Below, one piece after another: positions 1 to 6,171 of a stretch of 14,861 nt of DNA. The notes under the pieces were generated by a model. It worked only from the letters and a program-made list of their open reading frames with translations, searched no databases and was not told the origin of the DNA. Made by a program: the position numbers and the translations under genes. The DNA is from an uncultured Prevotellaceae bacterium. GTDB taxonomy: Bacteria; Bacteroidota; Bacteroidia; Bacteroidales; Muribaculaceae. How positions within the stretch are numbered: position 1 is the first letter of the stretch; the number at the start of each line of letters is the position of its first letter. The stretch is taken from assembly GCA_945983195.1 (NCBI GenBank), contig CAMFSS010000021.1, positions 1 through 14,861 of the forward strand, written 5' to 3'.

Positions 1-246
1 TACTGTGTCAGGAAGGGGACGTATGACGGGTATACGGTCGCGACCGACAACCTGGGAGAGCACAACCGTCGCATACGCTATTTCAACGGGTTGACCGGCA
101 ATCCGACGGAGCAAGGAGTGGTGGCGGAAAAAGGTGTTCCCAGTGTCGGGCAGTCGGGCGATTCCAAGAACCCTGCCGACAAGGTGAAAGGAGCAGCGAA
201 GGATGCCACCAAGAAGTTGAAAGGTCTCTTCAACAAGAAGAAATAG
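1..246 (+). CDS. 3' end of an unrecognised protein gene (partial, start outside window)
   Basis: Frame 1 is open from the first base to a TAG at 244-246 and gives 81 residues with no internal stop. No start codon is in view, so the gene begins upstream. The visible part begins YCVRKGTYDGY, runs through a polar middle (NRRIRYFNG, then a Gly/Ser/Pro-rich stretch) and ends in a basic, probably helical tail, AAKDATKKLKGLFNKKK. I recognise no family. A lysine-rich end of this kind is seen on various Bacteroidota envelope proteins, but that does not assign a function. The gene converges on the phosphate transporter gene at 453-2288. A weak hairpin with a T-run follows at 253-279. The reading frame is fairly certain; the function is unknown. 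Confidence 0.7.
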   Translation, partial: YCVRKGTYDGYTVATDNLGEHNRRIRYFNGLTGNPTEQGVVAEKGVPSVGQSGDSKNPADKVKGAAKDATKKLKGLFNKKK

Positions 247-252
247 GCCGAG

Positions 253-279
253 AGGATTTTCAGCCTGTCAATCCTTTTT
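253..279 (+). terminator. Possible weak terminator of the first gene
   Basis: AGGATT at 253-258 pairs with AATCCT at 270-275 across an 11-nt loop, and the T-run continues to 279 on the + strand. The stem has only 6 bp and is A/T-rich, so it would be weak. It begins 7 nt after the TAG of the first gene, which is the expected place. A second dyad (TGAGCCGGC 310-318 with GCCGGCTCA 328-336) lies further on without a T-run on this strand. Confidence 0.35.
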
Positions 280-372
280 AGCTTGATATAGAGAAGTAAG
301 CATCCGAAATGAGCCGGCGGGCGTGCTGCCGGCTCAGCCTGAGCGAGGAGTGATTTCACCCCCGGCTAAAAG

Positions 373-412
373 ACCGGCAGGCTCCGCCTTGGTGTGGGCG
401 GAGCCTGCCGGT
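373..412 (-). terminator. Strong 16-bp hairpin, likely terminator of the Na/Pi transporter gene
   Basis: Positions 373-388 and 397-412 are a perfect 16-bp inverted repeat (ACCGGCAGGCTCCGCC and its complement) around an 8-nt loop. Read on the - strand, the stem is followed by CTTTTAG, a short U-tract, 41 nt beyond the stop codon of the - strand gene. On the + strand there is no T-run after it. The hairpin sits between two convergent genes and may stop transcription from both sides. Confidence 0.65.
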
Positions 413-452
413 GTGAGTGTTGATAATGCAGTTCTTGGATTGAGCTGAGGGG

Positions 453-2288
453 TTACTCGGCGTGTGTGGTGTCGAGGCGCTTGCGGAACTGGTGCTCCAC
501 GCCCTCAATCACGTTGATTACATAGTCGCCCAGCTTCTCGGCCTCGCAGATGATATCCATGTAGAAGATACCCGACTGGTAGTCGTATTTCTTCTGGTTC
601 ACGTTCTCGATGTTCTCCACGCGCAGCAGGTTGCGGTAGTTGTTGATTTCACGCTCTTTGTTGAAGTTGCGCAGCAGGTCGCTGTCGTGCACGTTCTCGA
701 TGTCGCTGAGCACCACGAGCATATTTGCCAGGGCCTCGCTCACGAGCTTCATCATGGCGTCGATATTTGAGTAGAGGTCGTCGGTGAAGTGGCTGTGCAC
801 CTCCTCCTTGCGCACGAGGGTGCGTGCAATGTTGTAGCAACTGTCGCCAATGCTTTCTATCTCGGTGACGATGCTGAGCATAGCCGACACGCGGAGCTTA
901 CCGTCGTAGCTCAAGCGGCCGTCGACAACGCGGTTGAGGTAGCTGGCTATTTCAATCTCCATGCGGTCGCTGATTTCCTCATATTTCTCAATTCGGGTGA
1001 ACAGCTTGTTGAACTCCTCAGTGCCGTTCTTTGTGTGCACGAGCTGTTGCACCATAGAGAACATACGGTCGACGCGCTCGGCATAGACGAGTATTTCACG
1101 CTGAGCCTGGGTGATGTTAAGCTCTGATGCGTTAAGAAGACCGCGTGAGATAAACTTGAGCTGGAATTCCTCGTCCTCCTTGCTCTTCGAGCGGATAAGG
1201 AAGTTGGTGATTTTCACGTATGTCTCGGTGAACCAAATCATAACGCACAGGTTGATGATATTGAACACCGTGTGGAACATCGACAGACCAAACGACACGG
1301 CAAACTGGAGGTGCAATATGTTCTTCATCACCTCGCTATTCGAGGGCAGCGTGCCGGCAAGTGCAGCCTGATAGGCTGCCGGGTCGGTTTGTTCCAAGTT
1401 GCCCACATAGCTCACAAGGGCGTTGGGGTCGCCCTGCCCAAGACCCTCAGTGATCCACACGATGAGAGCCACAAATGGGAAGAATGCCACTACGGTCCAG
1501 ATAGTTCCGAAGAAGTTGAAAAGGAAGTGCCCGAGTGCAGCCTTGCGGGCAGCGATATTACCGCTTAACGCTGCAAGGATAGGTGTGATTGTCGTACCGA
1601 TGTTGCTGCCGAGCACCATTGCACACGCCATGTCGAAGGGAATCCACCCTTTTGAGCACATGATAAGCACAATTGCAAACGTGGCTGCCGACGACTGGAT
1701 AATCATGGTCACCACAAGACCCACGGTGACGAAAATCATCACCGATGCGAATCCGCGCGAAGCATAGTCTTGCAGAAACGCAAAGATTTCAGGACTCGAC
1801 TTGAGGTCGGGAACATTCTGGCCGATGTAGTCAAGACCCATAAACAGAAAAGAAAAGCCAATTATAAATTCACCGATGGATTTATACTTGCTTTTCTTTG
1901 AGAACAACATTGGAATGGCAAAGCCAATCAAGGGAATTGCAAATGCGTAGATATTGACCTTGAAGCCGAAAATGGAGATAATCCACGCCGTGAATGTGGT
2001 TCCGATGTTGGCACCCATGATGACTGCCATTGACTGCGCGAGCGACATGAGTCCGGCATTCACGAAACTTACCACCATCACGGTCGATGCCGATGAACTT
2101 TGAATCAGTGCAGTGATGAGAATACCGGTAAGCACACCGGCAAAGCGGTTTTTGGTCATTACGGAAAGGATGTTGCGCATGCGGTCGCCTGCCACCTTCT
2201 GCAAGCCTTCGCTCATAACTTTCATTCCATACAGGAATAGGCCTACTGCTCCTAAGAGCGTGAGGAAATTGAGAATTGAGTAGTTCAT
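453..2288 (-). CDS. Na/Pi-cotransporter family protein with PhoU-like C-terminal region
   Basis: This inner-membrane protein probably takes up inorganic phosphate with sodium. From the ATG at 2288 it has 611 residues. The N-terminal half is membrane-embedded and carries the two inverted family repeats, marked by QSSSAS at about residues 63-68 and QSSAAT at about 198-203. Each repeat has a G-x-NIGTT motif downstream (GANIGTT, GSNIGTT). From about residue 400 the protein is soluble and helical, as in the PhoU domain fused to bacterial NptA-type transporters. The open frame extends to a GTG at 2336, which would add 16 residues. I prefer the ATG at 2288 because NYSILNFLTLLGAVGLFLYG is the usual start of the first membrane segment, and the GTG would leave only about 20 nt of leader after the predicted promoter. 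The substrate is inferred from the family. The gene is transcribed alone. Confidence 0.92.
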   Translation of the reverse strand: MNYSILNFLTLLGAVGLFLYGMKVMSEGLQKVAGDRMRNILSVMTKNRFAGVLTGILITALIQSSSASTVMVVSFVNAGLMSLAQSMAVIMGANIGTTFTAWIISIFGFKVNIYAFAIPLIGFAIPMLFSKKSKYKSIGEFIIGFSFLFMGLDYIGQNVPDLKSSPEIFAFLQDYASRGFASVMIFVTVGLVVTMIIQSSAATFAIVLIMCSKGWIPFDMACAMVLGSNIGTTITPILAALSGNIAARKAALGHFLFNFFGTIWTVVAFFPFVALIVWITEGLGQGDPNALVSYVGNLEQTDPAAYQAALAGTLPSNSEVMKNILHLQFAVSFGLSMFHTVFNIINLCVMIWFTETYVKITNFLIRSKSKEDEEFQLKFISRGLLNASELNITQAQREILVYAERVDRMFSMVQQLVHTKNGTEEFNKLFTRIEKYEEISDRMEIEIASYLNRVVDGRLSYDGKLRVSAMLSIVTEIESIGDSCYNIARTLVRKEEVHSHFTDDLYSNIDAMMKLVSEALANMLVVLSDIENVHDSDLLRNFNKEREINNYRNLLRVENIENVNQKKYDYQSGIFYMDIICEAEKLGDYVINVIEGVEHQFRKRLDTTHAE

Positions 2289-2362
2289 CTGCTCGAGTAA
2301 ATTATCGTTTATGAATTTTAGCTGAAACGTAGGCACAAGACCTCGCGTTATAGTTTACTTTG

Positions 2363-2393
2363 CAAATTTATTGAATATTATTGAAAACTCAAA
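2363..2393 (-). promoter_or_regulatory. Bacteroidetes-type promoter of the Na/Pi transporter gene
   Basis: On the - strand, TTTG (complement of 2390-2393) is followed by 19 nt and then TAAATTTG (complement of 2363-2370). This matches the Bacteroidetes primary sigma consensus TTTG-N19-21-TAnnTTTG at every defined base. Initiation would fall near 2356, leaving about 65-70 nt before the ATG at 2288. Confidence 0.75.
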
Positions 2394-2430
2394 GAATAGA
2401 TAAAGGAAAAAAATCACCGCAGCCGTGAGG

Positions 2431-2463
2431 GAAAGTGCACTCTGTCGGCAAAATCGCACTTTC
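2431..2463. repeat. 8-bp inverted repeat between two divergent promoters
   Basis: GAAAGTGC at 2431-2438 is repeated inverted as GCACTTTC at 2456-2463 with 17 nt between. It lies upstream of both predicted promoters (2363-2393 on -, 2529-2560 on +), outside either predicted transcript. It therefore fits a protein-binding dyad better than a terminator. No known operator was recognised. Confidence 0.4.
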
Positions 2464-2528
2464 GGAAGCAGGAACAGCGCGAAAGGCAGGCATTACAAAG
2501 AAAAAAATTGATATAACAGGTGCAAAAA

Positions 2529-2560
2529 TTTGCATATTTTCATAAATATTCCTACATTTG
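2529..2560 (+). promoter_or_regulatory. Bacteroidetes-type promoter of the susCD operon, with overlapping dyads
   Basis: TTTG at 2529-2532, 20 nt, then TACATTTG at 2553-2560 is a perfect match to the Bacteroidetes consensus. Both boxes lie inside dyads. TGCAAA-AA-TTTGCA at 2521-2534 covers the -33 box, and TACATT-TGC-AATGTA at 2553-2567 covers the -7 box. Such placement would let a repressor block polymerase, but no regulator is known for it. Initiation would be near 2567. Confidence 0.75.
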
Positions 2561-2567
2561 CAATGTA

Positions 2568-2959
2568 ATAAGCTCTAAGAGCGAGGACTGATAGCCCCCA
2601 CAATTAGGGAATTTGCCTTCATTAAGGTGCACAGTCAGTTTTACAGGGAAAAAAGGTTGTTTGTTTTTTAGGTTTATATTGTTAATCGTATGAAAAAAAC
2701 TATGCACATAGTATTCCGCAAGTCAGCGGCGATAATCAGGGGAGTTACTGCTCTGCCCTGACTGCACATTCCGTCGAAAAAAACAGAATCTGACATCAAG
2801 GCAAAATGATGCCTGCGTGCAATGCCCGCTGCTAAAGCTCGCGCACACGGCAAAGGCTTGTGGTGGACACTTACGGTTACAGTCAAGAATCATTGCAATT
2901 ACAAAAAGAACAGCATACAATTATTACTATTTATTTTACTAACTTAAATGTACGCGCTT
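2568..2959 (+). promoter_or_regulatory. Long 5' leader of the susCD transcript
   Basis: If transcription starts near 2567, about 390 nt precede the likely susC start at 2960. The first part can fold as a junction: GACTG 2586-2590 with CAGTC 2632-2636 encloses CCC 2596-2598 with GGG 2607-2609, and CCTT 2616-2619 with AAGG 2624-2627. A T-rich stretch follows at about 2656-2678. A further hairpin is AGGCA 2799-2803 with TGCCT 2810-2814. Two short open frames, both in the susC frame, lie at 2690-2761 and 2822-2947. I could not match it to a known riboswitch. Post-transcriptional control by a small or antisense RNA is possible but unproven. Confidence 0.4.
2690..2761 (+). CDS. Possible leader peptide upstream of susC
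   Basis: ATG at 2690 opens a 23-codon frame ending at TGA 2759-2761, inside the predicted susC leader. The peptide begins MKKTMHIVFRKSAAII and ends GVTALP. It has a basic start followed by a modestly hydrophobic stretch, as in the first part of a signal peptide. It could be a regulatory leader peptide, the decayed start of an older susC-like gene, or chance. There is no clear ribosome binding site, but Bacteroidota genes often lack one. Low confidence. Confidence 0.2.
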   Translation: MKKTMHIVFRKSAAIIRGVTALP

Positions 2960-5900
2960 ATGAAAAAACAATTTTCATTATTGGTAGCACTTTCATTGGC
3001 ATGCGGCGCACCGAGCGTCATGGTTGACAGCCCGGTGGGATTTACAGCCGTTGCCCAGACAATGAAGGCTACAGGTACTATTACTGATGCAAGTGGCGAG
3101 CCGCTTATCGGTGCCACAGTGATGCTTAAAGGCACAAAGCGAGGAGTGACAACCGACGTCAACGGCCGCTTCTCGATCGACGCGCCCAATGGCAGCACCC
3201 TCATCGTTTCCTATGTGGGAATGGTGACTCGTGAAATCAAGGTGGGAGGCAAGCCCGTGAATGTCGCTCTCGAAGGTGGCAACGCCCTCGATGAGGTGGT
3301 TGTTACCGCCCTTGGTATCAAAAAGGACAAGAAATCTCTCGGATATGCTGTCGATGACATCAATGCCGAGGAACTCATGAAGAACAAGACAGCCAATGCA
3401 ATCAACTCGCTTTCGGGTAAGATTGCCGGTGTCACCATCACCCAGTCTTCAGGAGCTGCCGGTGCCGGCGCCCAGATTATACTCCGTGGCGGAACATCGG
3501 GTTCGGAAACCCGCGACAACCAGCCGCTTTTCGTTGTCGACGGAATCATCTACGATAACTCTTCATCGGTAGGTGGTAACTCGGCATTCGACGGCTTGAC
3601 TTCGGCAGCCACAACATCTTCTAACCGCGTGATGGATATCAACCCCGAGGATATCGAGAACATGTCGGTGCGCAAGGGCCCGGCTGCATCGGCACTCTAC
3701 GGTTCACGCGCAGCAAACGGCGTGGTGCTCATCACCACAAAGAAAGGTAAGGAAGGTACAGTAGAGGTCAACCTCAACGCCAAGTACATCACTTCGTGGG
3801 TACGTGAGCTGCCTGAACAGCAGAAGCAGTTCAAGCGCGGCTTCATGGAGGACCAGTACGACCCGAATACCCAGGAGTACACCGGCACAGTGTTCAACGA
3901 CTTCTCCTACAGCTCATGGGGAGAGCGTCTGGGTGCTGACGACAAGGTGTACGACAACCCGGGCGACTTCTTCCAGAACGGAGGCATCTGGGATACCAAC
4001 CTGAGCATCTCGGGCGGTACGAAGACCGGCAACTTCTTCCTTTCGGGTTCTCACTACAACCAGGACGGTATCGTTCCGCAGACCGGCTACAAGAAGTCGA
4101 CATTCCGCTTCAATGGTGAGCAGAAATGGAAACTCTTCACATTCGGAGCCAATGTAGCATACTCTGAGGCCCGCACCAACAAGACACTCACATCGGGCGG
4201 TCTTTACGGTTCAAGCGGTGACGGCGCACTCGGCCGCGTATACAACTTCGCACCGAGCGACGACATGAAGCACTACCTCAACGACGACGGCACCCGCTAC
4301 CGCCTCTTCGGCGACCGTCTTGATCCATGGGACGAGAGCGACAACCCCTACTGGATTATCAACAAGAACAAGCTCTCCGACAGCACCGAGCGCTTCACCG
4401 GCAGCTTCAACATCCGTGCCGACGTGACCGACTGGATGTGGATTGCCTACCGCATGGGTATCGACAAGTACACTTCGAAGTCAGCCAACCGCATCGCTCC
4501 TAACGGCGTTGTGAAGCAAGTGTGGCAAAACGGTATGATGAGCGACAACCAGACCGACTACAAGTATCTCACCACCAACTTGATGGTTAACTTCAACAAG
4601 GCATTCGGCGACTTCGACTTCAACCTCATGCTCGGCACATCGACCGACGACACCAAGAGCTTCACCAAGCGCATGATGGGCTACAACTTCGAGGTTCCTG
4701 AATTCTACTCCTACGACAACGTGTCGACCGTCAACAAGCAGTTCACAAACTACCAGATGCAGAAGCGCCTTGTAGGCGTATTCGGCGAGTTCCGTGCCGA
4801 CTGGAGAAACACCGTGTTCTTCACAATGACCGGCCGCAACGACTGGACATCAACTCTGCCTATCGACAACCGCTCCTACTTCTATCCTTCGTTCAGCGGT
4901 GCAGTGGTATTCACTGAGTTCCTGCCAAAGAATGACATCGTTAACTTCGGTAAGCTCCGCGTAAGCTGGGCAAAGGTAGGTAAGGACACCGGTGCATACG
5001 AGACCAACACAGCACTCTGGCCTGTACACACCTATCTTGGCGACGTTATCGGTCTTGGCAACAGCTGGACTCGCGGTAACCCATATCTGAAGCCTGAGAT
5101 GACCAAGTCGACTGAAATCGGTCTTGAAATGCGCTTCTTCAACAACCGCTTGAGATTCGACTACGCTTACTATACCAACAACTCCTACAACCAGATTCTC
5201 AGCCCGCGCGGCCCGCAATCTACAGGTTACATCTTCTGCTCAATCAACGCAGGAAATGTCTACAACAAGGGTATGGAGTTAAGCATCAGTGGCACACCAA
5301 TCCAGACCAAGGACTTCACATGGGAGAGCGGCATCAACATTGCCGGCAACCGCGGTACGATGGACGGACTTCCTGAAGGAATGGAATTCATGTATGTAAC
5401 CGACGTACAATATGGCAGCGCAAAGGCTGCTTCAATCTCGGGCGGTCACTTCATGGCAATCACCGGTACTGAATGGGCACGCAACGACGAAGGCAAGCTG
5501 ATTCTCGACAAGAACGGCTTCCCGACAGAGGGCACTTCAACAGTGGAAGTAGGTAACCGTGAGGCTAAGTTCACCGGCGGTTGGAACAACACATTCACCT
5601 ACAAGAACTTCACCTTCAATATGCTGTGGGAGTTCCGCGTGGGCGGCGATGTATTCAACGGAACAAAGTGGGCTATGACCCAGTCGGGTACAAGCAAGTT
5701 CTCGGGCGACATCCGCAACGAGCCTCTCACAATCTCGGGTGTTGACGCCGACGGCAACGAAGTGACCAACACTTGGGAGGCCGACAAGGTGTATGAATTT
5801 GGTGGCAAGAAGATGCTTGGCTACAACATCATCAAGAGCTACTACACCGGAGCCTACAACTATGAGACAGCCAACTGGATAACAAAAGTTAACAGCCTGC

Positions 5901-6142
5901 GTCTGCGCACACTCTCAGTGAGCTACAACATTCCGAAGTCGCTTCTTGAAAAGACAAAAGTTGTGAAGAGAGCTTCTGTATCGGCAACAGCCACCAACCT
6001 GCTTCTCTTCACCAACTACGACGGTGACCCCGAAGCAGCAGCATCGGGAGCCGGAGCCGGAGGTTCTTCATCAGTAGGTTTCGACTACTGCGGAGTTCCA
6101 GCCACAGCAAGTTTCGCATTCGGTGTTAATTTGACATTCTAA
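2960..6142 (+). CDS. SusC/RagA-family TonB-linked outer membrane transporter
   Basis: This is a TonB-dependent outer membrane channel that imports oligomers bound by its SusD partner. I place the start at the ATG at 2960, giving 1060 residues with a typical MKKQFSLLVALSLA signal peptide. The ATG at 2948 would add MYAL in front (numbers below count from 2948). A signal peptide ends near AVAQ (residues 34-37). A carboxypeptidase-regulatory-like domain spans about 40-110 (GTITDASGEPLIGATVMLKG). A TonB-box-like LDEVVVTALG lies at 114-123. The plug follows to about 267, with LRGG, VVDGI and the family motif at 230-260 that includes SVRKGPAASALYGSRAANGV. The rest is the beta-barrel, ending in phenylalanine (GVNLTF). 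Length is normal for the family. Codons strongly favour AAC, TAC and TTC, as in highly expressed genes. It is 29 nt upstream of the susD gene. The substrate cannot be read from the sequence. Confidence 0.96.
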   Translation: MKKQFSLLVALSLACGAPSVMVDSPVGFTAVAQTMKATGTITDASGEPLIGATVMLKGTKRGVTTDVNGRFSIDAPNGSTLIVSYVGMVTREIKVGGKPVNVALEGGNALDEVVVTALGIKKDKKSLGYAVDDINAEELMKNKTANAINSLSGKIAGVTITQSSGAAGAGAQIILRGGTSGSETRDNQPLFVVDGIIYDNSSSVGGNSAFDGLTSAATTSSNRVMDINPEDIENMSVRKGPAASALYGSRAANGVVLITTKKGKEGTVEVNLNAKYITSWVRELPEQQKQFKRGFMEDQYDPNTQEYTGTVFNDFSYSSWGERLGADDKVYDNPGDFFQNGGIWDTNLSISGGTKTGNFFLSGSHYNQDGIVPQTGYKKSTFRFNGEQKWKLFTFGANVAYSEARTNKTLTSGGLYGSSGDGALGRVYNFAPSDDMKHYLNDDGTRYRLFGDRLDPWDESDNPYWIINKNKLSDSTERFTGSFNIRADVTDWMWIAYRMGIDKYTSKSANRIAPNGVVKQVWQNGMMSDNQTDYKYLTTNLMVNFNKAFGDFDFNLMLGTSTDDTKSFTKRMMGYNFEVPEFYSYDNVSTVNKQFTNYQMQKRLVGVFGEFRADWRNTVFFTMTGRNDWTSTLPIDNRSYFYPSFSGAVVFTEFLPKNDIVNFGKLRVSWAKVGKDTGAYETNTALWPVHTYLGDVIGLGNSWTRGNPYLKPEMTKSTEIGLEMRFFNNRLRFDYAYYTNNSYNQILSPRGPQSTGYIFCSINAGNVYNKGMELSISGTPIQTKDFTWESGINIAGNRGTMDGLPEGMEFMYVTDVQYGSAKAASISGGHFMAITGTEWARNDEGKLILDKNGFPTEGTSTVEVGNREAKFTGGWNNTFTYKNFTFNMLWEFRVGGDVFNGTKWAMTQSGTSKFSGDIRNEPLTISGVDADGNEVTNTWEADKVYEFGGKKMLGYNIIKSYYTGAYNYETANWITKVNSLRLRTLSVSYNIPKSLLEKTKVVKRASVSATATNLLLFTNYDGDPEAAASGAGAGGSSSVGFDYCGVPATASFAFGVNLTF

Positions 6143-6171
6143 TTGTAAAAACGCTTAAAAGACAATCAACT

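Noticed and set aside
2431..2567. Invertible promoter of the kind that switches Bacteroidales surface genes
   Set aside because: The only sizeable inverted repeat near the susC promoter (2431-2463) encloses 17 nt and no promoter. No matching arms flank the promoter itself, and no invertase gene is in the window.
2800..2880. Cobalamin-type riboswitch before the SusC gene
   Set aside because: I looked for the B12 box and the expected multi-stem core and did not find them. The region has only short hairpins.
2674..2920. Two overlapping - strand open frames within the susC leader (65 and 70 codons)
   Set aside because: Neither has a recognisable domain or a promoter of the Bacteroidetes type in front of it, and their cysteine-rich composition looks like noise. 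An antisense RNA here cannot be excluded, but the proteins are not supported.
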